A DNA stretch of 64,000 bases from Halorubrum salsamenti. GTDB lineage: Archaea; Halobacteriota; Halobacteria; Halobacteriales; Haloferacaceae. The stretch is from NCBI RefSeq assembly GCF_007671685.1, contig NZ_VCNL01000001.1, forward strand, positions 1 through 64,000. The letters run 5' to 3'. The notes below the pieces were generated by a model, which searched no databases, was not told the DNA's origin, and saw only the letters and a list, made by a program, of their open reading frames with translations. The translations under genes and the position numbers were made by a program. Below are positions 33,316 through 42,338 of the stretch, piece by piece (within the stretch, counting starts at the first letter, position 1; each line of letters begins with the position of its first letter).

Positions 33316-34347
33316 TCAGTCCGCCGCGTCCGGCGTCGGCGCCTCGCCGCCGAGCCGGTCGCGGTCGTGGTCCGCCTCGAAGTCGAGATCCGGCCCGCGC
33401 GCGATGATCCCGGAGGGAGTCACGTCGGGGTGAGTCGTGTAGTAGTGCTCCTTGATGTGGCTCATGTTCACCGTCTCGGCGACGCCCTCGGTCTGGTAGA
33501 GATCGCGCAGGTACGGCCAGAGGTTGTCGTACTGGTGGACGAACTTCTTGTTACACATGAAGTGGGTGTGGTACACCTGGTCGAACCGGACCAGCGTCGT
33601 GAACATGCAGATGTCTGCCTCGGTCAGCGAGTCGCCGACGAGGTAGCGCTGGTCGGCGAGGTGGTCGTTCCAGCGGTCGAGCGCGCCGAACAGCTCGTCG
33701 ATCGCCTCGTCGTAGGCCCCCTGCGAGGTCGCGAACCCGGCCCGGTAGACGCCGTTGTTGACGGGCTCGTAGATGTCGGTGATCACCTGGTCGACCTCCG
33801 CGACGGTCGCCTCGTCGTCGGGACCGGGGAGCAGCGACGCGTCGTTGCCGAACTCGTCGAACGCGGTCGAGAGCATGCGGAGGACCTCGCGCGACTCGTT
33901 GTTGACGATCGTCTCCTCCTCGGTGTCCCACAGCACGGGGACGGTCACCCGACAGGTGGCGTCGGGGTCGGCCTCGACGTAGAGTTCGCGGAGGTAATCG
34001 CTGCCGTGGAGCTTGTCGGGGGTACACCCCTTCTTCTCGGGAGAGAACTGCCAGCCCCCCTCGGCGCGGTACGGGTCGACGACCGAGACGTCGATCACGT
34101 CTTCCAACCCGAGCAGCGACCGCGCGAGCAGCGTCCGGTGCGCCCACGGGCAGGCGTACGAGACGTAGAGGTGGTACCGGCCGGCCTCCGGCTGGAACCG
34201 CTCGTCCGGCTCGGCGTCGACGTGGTCGGGCACGTCGCTGCCGGCGATCCAGTTTCGGAAGGTCGTCTCGCCGCGCTGGAACGAGCCGTCCTCGCCCGTG
34301 GTCTCGTACGCGTCGGTCCGCCACTCGCCGTCGACCAGTTGGTTCAT
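33316..34347 (-). CDS. Glutathionyl-hydroquinone-reductase-like thiol transferase
   Basis: 343 residues of the glutathione S-transferase superfamily, Xi/ECM4 class. The catalytic motif CPWAH (Cys66) is intact in YVSYACPWAHRTLL, and the N-terminal thioredoxin-like region and C-terminal helical domain (YLVGDSLTEADICMFTTLVRFD) are complete. The bacterial YqjG enzymes reduce glutathionyl-hydroquinones. Haloarchaea make gamma-glutamylcysteine instead of glutathione, so the natural thiol here is probably different. The ATG at 34347 is clear. Confidence 0.88.
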   Translation of the reverse strand: MNQLVDGEWRTDAYETTGEDGSFQRGETTFRNWIAGSDVPDHVDAEPDERFQPEAGRYHLYVSYACPWAHRTLLARSLLGLEDVIDVSVVDPYRAEGGWQFSPEKKGCTPDKLHGSDYLRELYVEADPDATCRVTVPVLWDTEEETIVNNESREVLRMLSTAFDEFGNDASLLPGPDDEATVAEVDQVITDIYEPVNNGVYRAGFATSQGAYDEAIDELFGALDRWNDHLADQRYLVGDSLTEADICMFTTLVRFDQVYHTHFMCNKKFVHQYDNLWPYLRDLYQTEGVAETVNMSHIKEHYYTTHPDVTPSGIIARGPDLDFEADHDRDRLGGEAPTPDAAD

Positions 34348-34390
34348 ACCGATCGGACGGGCGCGATCCCCATAACGTGGGCGGGGACAC

Positions 34391-34710
34391 GTGTGTCACC
34401 GGGATATTCGCTCCGTTTCGGATCTCTTCGGCCTCGCCGGCGGAACCGGCGGAGTCGACGGAACCGGTGCAATATTTCCGCGTCGCGACCACCTCCCGGA
34501 CGCGGCCCGCCGGGTGCTCGTCGCGGGCCACGGCGCGTACCCCATGGACGAGGACGTCTCCCGGCGCCGCCCCGTCGCCCGCGCGCTCCCGGACGGAGAG
34601 GGACGCGAGCGCGCCGACGCCTTCCGCGAGGCCGGCGTCGACCACGTGGTCGGCTACCCCGCACGCGGGACCGACGAGCTCCTCTCGTCGGCGCCCGCCC
34701 CTCTGTTTTT
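34391..34710 (+). pseudogene. Possible gene remnant (codon-biased open frame)
   Basis: An open frame with strong third-position GC and ordinary haloarchaeal codon use, clearest from about 34479 (RRDHLPDAARRVLVAGHGAYP) to 34705 (VDHVVGYPARGTDELLSSAPA). It has no stop of its own before the promoter of the next gene, where its frame becomes a shadow of the oxidoreductase. No start with a TATA-like box is seen. I do not recognise the family. It may be a decayed or truncated gene. It fills most of the 389-base gap between the two neighbouring genes. Confidence 0.3.
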
Positions 34711-34713
34711 AAG
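34706..34713 (+). promoter_or_regulatory. TATA-like box of the FAD oxidoreductase gene
   Basis: TTTTTAAG centred about 27 bases before the ATG at 34737. It argues for that ATG over a GTG 21 bases upstream. Confidence 0.6.
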
Positions 34714-34736
34714 ATGTGCCAGCGACAGGCGAGCGC

Positions 34737-36023
34737 ATGAGCCGCTCCGACGCGCCGACGGACCGAGACGTTCCCGCAGATCGAGGCCCCTCGTCCCCCG
34801 AAGTCGCCGTCGTCGGCGGCGGCGCCGTCGGCGTCACCGCGGCCGCCGACCTCGCGGCCCGCGGCGCCGACGTGACGCTGTTCGACCGGGGCGACCTCGG
34901 CGCCGGAAGCTCCGGGCGCGCGGCGGGCGTGCTGTACGACGCGTACGCCGAGGACGTCGACGCCGCGCTGGCCGCCCGCGCGATGGAGCGGTTCCGGGCG
35001 TTCGACCGCTCGCTCCCCGGATTCTCGTTCACGTCGTGCCCCTACGTCATCGCCGTCCGCGAGGGCGACTCGGACGCCGAGGCCGTGCCGGCGATGGTCG
35101 ACCGGATGCGGGCACACGGCCGCGACGTGTCGCTCGTCGACCCCGCGACCCTCGGCGACCGGTTCCCGATCGCCACAGACGACCTCGCGGTCGCCGCGGT
35201 GGCCGAGGGCGCCGGGTGGTGCGACCCCGCGAGCTACGTCGCCGCGACGGGCGAGCGAGCGCGTCGAGAGGGGGTCGCCGTCGAGACCGACACCCCCGTC
35301 TCGCTCGCGGGCGACGGTCCCGAACTGCGGGTCGGCGGCGTGGAGCAACCCGGCGACAGCCGGGAGTTCGACGCGGTCGTCGTCGCCGTCGGCGCGCACA
35401 CCGCGGAGTTCCTCGGCGACGCGGGGATCGAGGTCCCCGTGGTCCCCTACCGCGTGCAGGCGCTGACGGCCGGGGTCGGCGGCGGGTCGGCGAGCTACGA
35501 CGCCCCGATGGTGTACGACGCGACCGCGGGCGCGTACGTCCGGCCGCACCCGACCGGGCTGCTCGCCGGCGACGGCACGGAGCCGGTCCCGGCCGACCCG
35601 GAGGACTACGACCCGACGGGCGACGACTGGTTCGTCGAGTCGGTCTCGTCGACGCTCCGCGAGCGGCTCGACGCGGTGGGCGAGGGCGGGGCAGACGGCG
35701 CGGGCGAGACGGACGCTCCGGACGTGGAGCGCGCGTGGGCCGGCCTCTGTACGGCCACCCCCGACGGCGACCCGCTCGTCGGGCCGATCGGGGACCCCGC
35801 CGACCGCGTGTTCGTCGCCGCCGGCTGGCAGGGACACGGGTTCATGCGCGCGCCGGCGATCGGCGAGATCGTCGCCGAAGGGGTGTTGGCCTCGCTCGAC
35901 GGGCGCGAAGCGAACGACCCGGAATCGCCGTGGATCGACGCGTTCGCTCCCGACCGATTCGACGGCGACGAGGAGTTCGAGATCGCGGAGGGGATGTCGG
36001 TGGAGGGCCGGGTGAGGGAGTGA
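34737..36023 (+). CDS. FAD-dependent oxidoreductase (DadA/glycine-oxidase type)
   Basis: 428 residues. The FAD-binding Rossmann motif is EVAVVGGGAVGVTAAADLA (GxGxxG at 27-32), followed by a GSSGRAAGVLYD segment where related enzymes contact the flavin. The C-terminal motif is RVFVAAGWQGHGFMRAPAIGEIVAE. These enzymes oxidise secondary or primary amines such as sarcosine, glycine or D-amino acids; the substrate is not predictable. An acidic Gly-rich insertion (about 310-325) is a haloarchaeal feature. The ATG at 34737 fits the TATA-like box. Confidence 0.88.
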   Translation: MSRSDAPTDRDVPADRGPSSPEVAVVGGGAVGVTAAADLAARGADVTLFDRGDLGAGSSGRAAGVLYDAYAEDVDAALAARAMERFRAFDRSLPGFSFTSCPYVIAVREGDSDAEAVPAMVDRMRAHGRDVSLVDPATLGDRFPIATDDLAVAAVAEGAGWCDPASYVAATGERARREGVAVETDTPVSLAGDGPELRVGGVEQPGDSREFDAVVVAVGAHTAEFLGDAGIEVPVVPYRVQALTAGVGGGSASYDAPMVYDATAGAYVRPHPTGLLAGDGTEPVPADPEDYDPTGDDWFVESVSSTLRERLDAVGEGGADGAGETDAPDVERAWAGLCTATPDGDPLVGPIGDPADRVFVAAGWQGHGFMRAPAIGEIVAEGVLASLDGREANDPESPWIDAFAPDRFDGDEEFEIAEGMSVEGRVRE

Positions 36024-36040
36024 GGGAGTGAGGGGTCGTC

Positions 36041-36496
36041 TCAGGCGTCGTCGGCCGCGTCGCTCTCCGTCTCGTCCGCTTCGTCCTCCTCTTCCACCAC
36101 GGCCACGTCCCGGCCGTCGTCCTTCTTCGGGATCTCCACTTGGAGGGTGCCGTTTCGCGTGAGCGTCGCGTTCGCTCCCTGGGGCGTCACGTTCGCGTCG
36201 CGGGGGAGATCGGCGCTTCCGGAGAGCGAGACGCCGCGGCCGGGAAACAGCATCTCGTAGCCGTCGTAGAAGTCGCGGAAGCGGTCGAGTTCGACCTCGA
36301 CTGTGTGATCGAGGAAGGTGACGTTCAGGTCCTCGCCGCGGACGCCGGGGGCGTCGAAGACGACGAGGTAGGCGTCGTCGCTCTCCAGGAGGTCGTACGA
36401 GAGCGGCCGCCGCTCCTGCATCTTGCTCCACCCGCGGCCGAGGCGTTCGAGGGCGCGGCGCACGACCGACCGGCCGGTCTCGACGAGTCCGCTCAC
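36041..36496 (-). CDS. Hsp20/alpha-crystallin family small heat shock protein
   Basis: 151 residues. The alpha-crystallin core runs from about 35 to 125 (AYLVVFDAPGVRGEDLNVTFLDHTVEVELDRFRDFYDGY...GVSLSGSADLP...GTLQVEIPKK). The tail is acidic. Small heat shock proteins hold unfolded proteins as oligomers. The ATG lies only 3 bases after the stop of the small zinc protein upstream, so the two are likely co-transcribed. Confidence 0.9.
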   Translation of the reverse strand: MSGLVETGRSVVRRALERLGRGWSKMQERRPLSYDLLESDDAYLVVFDAPGVRGEDLNVTFLDHTVEVELDRFRDFYDGYEMLFPGRGVSLSGSADLPRDANVTPQGANATLTRNGTLQVEIPKKDDGRDVAVVEEEDEADETESDAADDA

Positions 36497-36499
36497 GGG

Positions 36500-36655
36500 T
36501 TACACCTCGATCTCGGTGAGGTCGCTCCCGCCGCAGTACGGGCACGACAGGTCCTCGACCGCGTGGTCGTCGGGCACGTCGTAGGTGTAGTGGTTCTCGA
36601 ACATGTCGAGCTCGCAGTCGTCGCTCTCGCATTTGACCTCCATCGTCGATGGCAT
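36500..36655 (-). CDS. Small zinc-ribbon protein (DUF7559-like)
   Basis: 51 residues, too short for most gene callers. It has two Cys pairs: KCESDDCELDMFENHYTYDVP and SCPYCGGSDLTEIEV, which look like a small zinc ribbon. It resembles a haloarchaeal family I recall as DUF7559. The ATG at 36655 is chosen over one at 36643, because a minus-strand GTTTAAG (about 36685-36691) lies about 33 bases upstream. It precedes the hsp20 gene by three bases, which suggests a shared transcript. Confidence 0.75.
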   Translation of the reverse strand: MPSTMEVKCESDDCELDMFENHYTYDVPDDHAVEDLSCPYCGGSDLTEIEV

Positions 36656-36735
36656 ATACGGAGTCGTTGTGTCGGCGAGGGCTTAAACGGCGTGGCGACG
36701 GCGGTCGAGAGGACGCGCCGACTCCGCGGGACCGA

Positions 36736-37131
36736 TCAGAGTCCAGACCCCCGAAGGTGCTCGGGAACGACCGTGCGCTCGGCGAGGAACGCGACGAGTG
36801 TCCCGAACGCGACGCCGGCAAGGAAGCCGGGACCGTACGGGAAAAACGGGACTTCGAACGCGAGCGCGATGCCGAGGCCGACGGAGGTGGCAAGGACCGC
36901 GGCGCCGAACGCGACGTACGTCACCGTCTCCAGTCGATCCGGCGGGAGCCGGTCCCGCGCCACCCACGCGATCGGTCCGAGGGCGATTGCGGTGGCGACC
37001 GCCCACGCGGCCGCGATCCCCCACGGCCGGGGCTCCGCGCCGTAGAACTGCACCGCGGCGTACGCGCAGACGGCGGCGAGCGCGACGTACTGCCCGATCC
37101 GTTGGCGGCGGGTTGGCGTCTCGGAGGGCAC
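36736..37131 (-). CDS. Four-span membrane protein, function unknown
   Basis: 131 residues with four hydrophobic segments: YVALAAVCAYAAVQFYG, GIAAAWAVATAIALGPIAWV, VTYVAFGAAVLATSVGLGIALAF and PGFLAGVAFGTLVAFLA. No motif identifies it. The GTG at 37131 is chosen over a much longer open frame because the TATA-like box GCTATTTATAAG lies exactly 27 bases upstream. It is divergent from the radical SAM gene. Confidence 0.65.
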   Translation of the reverse strand: MPSETPTRRQRIGQYVALAAVCAYAAVQFYGAEPRPWGIAAAWAVATAIALGPIAWVARDRLPPDRLETVTYVAFGAAVLATSVGLGIALAFEVPFFPYGPGFLAGVAFGTLVAFLAERTVVPEHLRGSGL

Positions 37132-37153
37132 GACTGCCGTATTCGTGCGGTTT

Positions 37154-37165
37154 CTTATAAATAGC
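37154..37165 (-). promoter_or_regulatory. TATA-like box of the four-span membrane protein
   Basis: GCTATTTATAAG on the minus strand, about 27 bases before the GTG at 37131. Confidence 0.6.
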
Positions 37166-37246
37166 CGACCCGCCGCCGGACGCTCTCGGGTGGGACTCCG
37201 GCGTTCCGCACGCTTTTCCCGTCTCGGCCGACTACGGTGGGGTAAC

Positions 37247-39124
37247 ATGACCGATTCGCCCGCGTCGGGCCGGGGATCGCTCCCGCCCGACCCGAACGAC
37301 CTCTCCGTCACCATCGTCGACGGCTACGTCGACGAGCCGGCGCACTTCGGCGTGCCGCCGTACATCTCGACGTACCCGCGGTACACGGCCGGCGCGCTCG
37401 TCGACGCGGGCGTCCCCGAGTCGCGGATCACCTACCACACCATCGACGAGCTGCGCGAGGACCGGGGCAAACACGCCGACGTCGCGAACGCGGACCTCAT
37501 GGTGTACGTCGGCGGAATGACGGTCCCGGGCAAGTACGTCGGCGGCACCCCAGCGGAGCCGGACGAGGTGCGCGAGCTCGGGTGGACCGCCGACGGCGTC
37601 ACCCTGCTGGGCGGCCCCGTGCGGTTCGGGGTCGGCGAGGAGAACGCGGGCGCACAGGAGACCGAGCGCGACGACCTCGACTACGACTTCGTCGCCATGG
37701 GCGACGTGGAGGCGGCCGCGTACGACCTCGTCAGCGAGGGGTTAGAGGGGTTCGGTAACCGGATGCGCGACAACGCGGAGATCGACCGGTGGGCCGAGAA
37801 GGGGGCGTTCGTCGTCGAGCAACACCCGAACCACCCCGACTACCTCATCTGCGAGATGGAGACCTCCCGCGGGTGCGCCTACCGCTGCTCGTTCTGCACG
37901 GAGCCGCTGTACGGGAGCCCGGCGTTCCGCGAGGCGCGCTCGGTCGTCGACGAAGTGGACGCGCTCTCGGATCGAGGAGTCAGGCATTTCCGGCTCGGCC
38001 GGCAGGCCGACATCCTCGCGTTCGGCGGCGACGGCGAGGCGCCGAACCCGGACGCGCTCCGGGAGCTGTACGGCGGGATCCGCGAGGTCGCGCCCGACCT
38101 GCGGACGCTCCACCTCGACAACATGAACCCGGTGACGATCACCGACTACCCCGAGGCCTCACGCGAGGCGATCCGCGTGATCGCCGAGCACAACACGCCG
38201 GGCGACACCGCCGCGTTCGGACTGGAGTCGGCGGACCCGGTGGTCCAGGAGGAGAACAACCTGCTCGTCACCGCCGAGGAGTGTCTGGAGGCGGTCCGCG
38301 TCGTCAACGAGGAGGGCGGCTGGCGGCCGGGCGACACCCCCGAGGCGACGCCCGGCGGCGACGGCAGGGTGACCGGTCCCTCGACCGGGCCGGACGCCTC
38401 CCCGCGGCTCCCGAAGCTACTCCCCGGGATCAACCTCGTTCACGGGCTCGCGGGCGAGCGTCCGGAGACGTACGAGCACAACAAGGAGTTCCTCCAGACC
38501 GTCTACGACGAGGGGCTCATGCTCCGCCGGATCAACATCCGGCAGGTGATGGCGTTCGCCGGCACGGAGATGGCCGAGACGGGCGCGGACATCGCACAGG
38601 AGCACAAAGACCAGTTCCAGGCGTACAAAAAGGAAGTCCGCGAGACCGTCGACAACCCGATGCTGGACCGCGTCGTCCCGCCGGGGACGGTCCTCCCCGA
38701 CGTTCACTTGGAGTACCACCAGGACGGCAAGACGTTCGGGCGCCAGCTCGGGACCTACGCCCTCCTCGTCGCCGTCCCCGGCGAGCGGGAGCTCGGCACC
38801 GCCATCGACGTGGCGATCACGGACCACGGCTACCGCTCGGTCACGGGCGTCCCGTACCCGCTCGACGTGAACGCGGCGTCGATGGACGAGCTGACGGCGA
38901 TCCCCGGCATCAACCGGAGTAAGGCGGGCGACATCGTCGTCGGGCGCCCGTACGGCTCGATCGACGAGGTCGACACCGGCGTCGCCGACCTCTCGCGGTT
39001 CGCCGTCGCCGACGACACGAACGTGGCGATACCGGGGCGAGACCGCGCGGGATCGGGTCCGGGACCCGCCGCGCGCTCCCTACTCGACCGACGGGACGGC
39101 TCTTCCGTCGGGCGTGGTGACTGA
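37247..39124 (+). CDS. Radical SAM protein with C-terminal helix-hairpin-helix
   Basis: 625 residues. An N-terminal domain of about 200 residues resembles the B12-binding-like region of UPF0313/YgiQ-type enzymes (IVDGYVDEPAHFGVPPYISTYPRYTAGALVDAG). The radical SAM cluster motif CxxxCxxC is C210, C214, C217 (SRGCAYRCSFC). The C-terminal helix-hairpin-helix is LDVNAASMDELTAIPGINRSKAGDIV (from about 543), a nucleic-acid-binding module. The reaction is unknown; methylthiotransferase-like or tRNA-related work is a guess from the HhH. The ATG at 37247 is preferred over an earlier ATG that would overlap the divergent promoter. Confidence 0.88.
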   Translation: MTDSPASGRGSLPPDPNDLSVTIVDGYVDEPAHFGVPPYISTYPRYTAGALVDAGVPESRITYHTIDELREDRGKHADVANADLMVYVGGMTVPGKYVGGTPAEPDEVRELGWTADGVTLLGGPVRFGVGEENAGAQETERDDLDYDFVAMGDVEAAAYDLVSEGLEGFGNRMRDNAEIDRWAEKGAFVVEQHPNHPDYLICEMETSRGCAYRCSFCTEPLYGSPAFREARSVVDEVDALSDRGVRHFRLGRQADILAFGGDGEAPNPDALRELYGGIREVAPDLRTLHLDNMNPVTITDYPEASREAIRVIAEHNTPGDTAAFGLESADPVVQEENNLLVTAEECLEAVRVVNEEGGWRPGDTPEATPGGDGRVTGPSTGPDASPRLPKLLPGINLVHGLAGERPETYEHNKEFLQTVYDEGLMLRRINIRQVMAFAGTEMAETGADIAQEHKDQFQAYKKEVRETVDNPMLDRVVPPGTVLPDVHLEYHQDGKTFGRQLGTYALLVAVPGERELGTAIDVAITDHGYRSVTGVPYPLDVNAASMDELTAIPGINRSKAGDIVVGRPYGSIDEVDTGVADLSRFAVADDTNVAIPGRDRAGSGPGPAARSLLDRRDGSSVGRGD

Positions 39125-39128
39125 GCTG

Positions 39129-39992
39129 ATGGCGACGCCGGACCCGGGGCCGTCGGTTACTCGCGTCGAACTTCCGGTCGACACCCGCGCGCCAGGCGGG
39201 ACGACGAACGCCTACCTCGCGGCCGGCCTCCTCGTCGACCCCGCGGCCCGTATCGAAGCGCTCGACGCCGCGGTCGGCGTCGACGAGTCGGGCGTTGCGG
39301 CCTCCTCGTCGACCACCGCGGTCGACGCGATCGCCGTCACCCACACGCACCCCGACCACGTCGGCGCGGTCGCCGAGTACGCCGACCTGACTGGCGCGCC
39401 CGTGTTCGCGCACGCGGACCACGTCGACCGGTTCGTTGCAGCGACCGGGATCGAGCCCGACGGGACGTTCCGTGACGGCGACCTCGTCGGCGACACCTCC
39501 GTCAGCGCGGTCGAGACGCCCGGGCACGCCTCGGATCACGTCGCGTTCGCGGTGCCCGCGAAGCTCGACGACGGGGGTGAGGACACGACCGGAGAGCTCC
39601 TCTGTGGCGACCTCGCGGTCGCCGAGGGAAGCGTCGTCGTCGGCGCTCCCGACGGCGACCTCCGCGAGTACCTGGACAGCCTCGAACGGGTCCGAGAGAC
39701 GGGGTACGACCGACTCCGTCCGGGACACGGTCCCGCTATCGACGACCCGAAGGCCGTCTGTCAGCGACTGATCGACCACCGGCTGGACCGCGAGCACGCG
39801 GTCCTCGATGCGGTTGCGGCCGGGGCCGACGACGTGGGCGCCGTGGTGGACGCCGCCTACGAGAAGGACCTGACCGGCGTCGCGGACCTCGCGCGAGCGA
39901 CGGTCGTCGCTCACCTCGAGAAACTGGTCGCAGAAAACCGAATTGACGACGGGTGGGCGGAGCGGACCGACGGCGATGCGTCCGCCGAGTAG
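39129..39992 (+). CDS. Metallo-beta-lactamase fold hydrolase
   Basis: About 287 residues. The zinc motif is AIAVTHTHPDHVGAV (HxHxDH), then ETPGHASDHVAF, a Cys-Gly-Asp (LLCGDLA) and RPGHGPAIDDP. The C-terminal domain ARATVVAHLEKLVAENRIDD resembles the winged helix of LACTB2-type proteins, which can be RNases or thioesterases. The start is uncertain: ATG at 39129, four bases after the radical SAM stop, is used; GTG at 39114 would overlap that stop. Confidence 0.85.
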   Translation: MATPDPGPSVTRVELPVDTRAPGGTTNAYLAAGLLVDPAARIEALDAAVGVDESGVAASSSTTAVDAIAVTHTHPDHVGAVAEYADLTGAPVFAHADHVDRFVAATGIEPDGTFRDGDLVGDTSVSAVETPGHASDHVAFAVPAKLDDGGEDTTGELLCGDLAVAEGSVVVGAPDGDLREYLDSLERVRETGYDRLRPGHGPAIDDPKAVCQRLIDHRLDREHAVLDAVAAGADDVGAVVDAAYEKDLTGVADLARATVVAHLEKLVAENRIDDGWAERTDGDASAE

Positions 39993-40005
39993 GCTTTCCG
40001 TCGGG

Positions 40006-40626
40006 CTATGGCTCCGCTTCGAGGTGAGCCGCCAGCTCGTCGAGCGGCGTCTCCGCCACGTCCACGAACCGTCCCCCCACGTCCTCGACGCCGCCGTCCG
40101 CCGCCGGGTCGTCGCCGACGTGGACCAGCGACGCGGGCGCGACGCCGAGGGCCTCGGCCGCCGCCTCGAACGCCTTCGGGTGGGGCTTCCGCCAGCCGCA
40201 GCCGATGCTCGTCGTGACCGCGTCGAACTCGCCGCGGAGGCCGGCGCGGATCAGCGTCTTGGGAACCAGTTCGGGCACCGCGCAGTTCGAGAGGAGGCCG
40301 ACCGGCCCCCGGTCGCTCACGTCGCGAACGGCCTCCAGCGCGCCGTCGCGCCGGGTCACGTCCGGGTCGAACGCCGCGACGACGGCGTGCCGGGCGACGT
40401 TGTCCGCGGCCTCCACGTCACGGGAGTCGAGCGCGTGCGCCACGTGTGCGGGGAGGGGGACCTCGGCGCCCGTCGGTGCGTCCACGTGTCGCTCGCCGTA
40501 CGCGACGTGCCAGTCGTCCGGCACCTCGACGCCGCGTGACTCCAGCTCTCGCGCGACGATCTCCGCGGGGTCGGACGGGTACTCGACGTCGACGAGAGTC
40601 CCGAACAGGTCGAAGGTGACTGCCAC
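40006..40626 (-). CDS. HAD-superfamily hydrolase
   Basis: 206 residues. Motif I DLFGTLVD, motif II SNCAVPE (Ser), motif III Lys in RKPHPKAFEAAAEALG, motif IV HVGDDPAADGG. It belongs to the haloacid-dehalogenase-type phosphatases with a helical cap. The substrate is unknown. It starts with GTG at 40626 and converges on the beta-lactamase-fold gene. Confidence 0.9.
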   Translation of the reverse strand: MAVTFDLFGTLVDVEYPSDPAEIVARELESRGVEVPDDWHVAYGERHVDAPTGAEVPLPAHVAHALDSRDVEAADNVARHAVVAAFDPDVTRRDGALEAVRDVSDRGPVGLLSNCAVPELVPKTLIRAGLRGEFDAVTTSIGCGWRKPHPKAFEAAAEALGVAPASLVHVGDDPAADGGVEDVGGRFVDVAETPLDELAAHLEAEP

Positions 40627-40731
40627 AGTATCGGAACTACGGCGAAAACGGGATTGAACCTGTCGGTCGGCGCGGCCGATGCCGGATTTCGAGGCCGATC
40701 GGGTGCCCGGGCGCCCGTCGAGGCGCGTCCG

Positions 40732-41214
40732 TCAGAACATCGGCGCGATGTGGAGCCCGTAGAGCCGGAAGAGGCCGGTCACCCACGCGCACAGCCAGAG
40801 CAGCATGAACCCGGCCACGCCGGCTCGGAGCCGGGCGCGCCAGTGGCCCATGTCCTCGTGGATCTCGTCGATGTCGACGTCGGGGTCCTCGTAGGCGTCC
40901 GCGTTGCGCTTCGCCTGCAAGATCCGGGCGATGCCGGTGAGCGCGAACGCCAACAGCGCGTACGCCTGCACCCCGAGGAACGCGTGAATCACGGCGAGCC
41001 CGGACAGGTGCATGAAGAGCCGCGGGATCATCCATCCGACGATCGGGACCGTCGTGAGCACGAGCCCGGCGCCGATGTACCGCAGGTGGCGCATGAGGAC
41101 GGTCCACGTCACGGTCTCGGTGTCGATCATGATCCACGCCCCGTACAGCAGGAACGGGAGGCTCGCCGTCACCGACAGCCCGGCCGCCGCCGCGATAACC
41201 GACTCGTCGACCAT
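40732..41214 (-). CDS. Four-span membrane protein, DUF7321-like
   Basis: 160 residues with four hydrophobic segments and two conserved His/Arg pairs (LMRHLRYIGAGLVL and LFMHLSGLAVIHAFLGVQAYALLAF). It lies divergent from the respiratory cluster and is one of the small membrane proteins found next to haloarchaeal cytochrome b genes (family number recalled as DUF7321). Intramembrane His residues could bind haem, but that is an inference. Confidence 0.65.
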   Translation of the reverse strand: MVDESVIAAAAGLSVTASLPFLLYGAWIMIDTETVTWTVLMRHLRYIGAGLVLTTVPIVGWMIPRLFMHLSGLAVIHAFLGVQAYALLAFALTGIARILQAKRNADAYEDPDVDIDEIHEDMGHWRARLRAGVAGFMLLWLCAWVTGLFRLYGLHIAPMF

Positions 41215-41355
41215 TACCCGCGGTTGGATCTCCGGCGCGTAAAGCCCCGCGATCCGCGGCCCGTGGCCGCGGTGTCTCCACCCGGATCGCTCCGGTCCGG
41301 GTCACACCGCCCGCAGACGAAAACAGTTAGCGTCCGGAGCACGTACTGACGGACA

Positions 41356-42243
41356 ATGGAGGACACCTCGACGGACCCGGATCCGGGGTCGCGGCCGGAC
41401 CGGTCGCCGGGCGAGTCCGACGGCGACGACGGGTCTCCCGGTGACGACGCGCCTCGCGAGGGTGACGGTGACGCTCCGGACGGTGCGTCCAGTGCGCCCG
41501 ACGCTCCCGACGGCGCGGACGACGCGTACGACCTCGCCGCGCTCCGTGAACGGGTCGACGAGGAGTACGACTTCGACGACTTCGGTCCCTCGGACATGGC
41601 CCGGATGAGCGCCGAAGAGTGGGACGCCGCGTTCGATCCGGAGTCGTGGATCACCGGCGATCGGTTGCTCGATCGCGCTGAAGCGGAGCTGAAGTCCCGG
41701 ATAGCTCGACGGGACGTGTTCGGCGTGTTGGAGCGCGTCCGAGAGGACGGCGAAGAGCGGATCCTCGTGTACTCCGACGAGGGGTACGCGATCGTCCGGC
41801 CGACGGGAGAGGTGACCGGTCAGGGGACCGTGCTCCGCGACATCGAACCCGTCGTCGCGCTGGCGGCGATGGAGTCGCACGACGTGCCCGAACCCCCGGA
41901 CGACTGGTCGCTTCCGCATCCGGACACGGTCCCGGAGGGCTCTGGCGAATTCGGCAACCTGATGATCCAGGTGATCGCGGTCGTGCAGGTGCTCGCCGGG
42001 GCGGCGCTGCTCGTCGCCTCGTTCGTCGCCGACCTGAACACGATCGTCGCGCCGGCGATGGGGATCGTGTTCCTGCTTATCGGTCTGCTGCTCTTCGTCA
42101 TGGTCGCGAACGCGCGGCTCTCCGATCGGTTCCGCTCGGAGGAGTACCGCGAGCGGCTGCGGGCCCTCCGACAGGCCAAGGAGCGGCCCGACTTCGTCCC
42201 GGTCGAAGGCGGGGCCGTGAACGACGACGACCGCGACGAGTGA
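41356..42243 (+). CDS. Acidic membrane protein, DUF7319-like, first gene of the cytochrome b cluster
   Basis: 295 residues. The first 60 are a disordered Asp/Gly/Ser/Pro segment. A soluble domain (about 65-190) follows with YDFDDFGPSDMARMSAEEWDAAFDPESWITG and a small beta sheet (GEERILVYSDEGYAIVRP). Two transmembrane segments (about 200-255) come before a charged tail. I recall it as DUF7319. Position ahead of halocyanin and cytochrome b suggests a role in assembly or as an accessory subunit; this is inferred from context only. Confidence 0.65.
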   Translation: MEDTSTDPDPGSRPDRSPGESDGDDGSPGDDAPREGDGDAPDGASSAPDAPDGADDAYDLAALRERVDEEYDFDDFGPSDMARMSAEEWDAAFDPESWITGDRLLDRAEAELKSRIARRDVFGVLERVREDGEERILVYSDEGYAIVRPTGEVTGQGTVLRDIEPVVALAAMESHDVPEPPDDWSLPHPDTVPEGSGEFGNLMIQVIAVVQVLAGAALLVASFVADLNTIVAPAMGIVFLLIGLLLFVMVANARLSDRFRSEEYRERLRALRQAKERPDFVPVEGGAVNDDDRDE

Positions 42244-42338
42244 ACCGCCGATATCGCGGGACACAGGCCTTGTAAACCCCTCCGCGTCAACGGGTTCAGT
42301 CGGTGGGTTTAAGCGCACCCCGTCCCGAGTGAACCTGT

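Noticed and set aside
34344-36893. 849-residue minus-strand frame opposite the FAD oxidoreductase
   Set aside because: It is Arg-rich, without domains, and overlaps hsp20 and the oxidoreductase.
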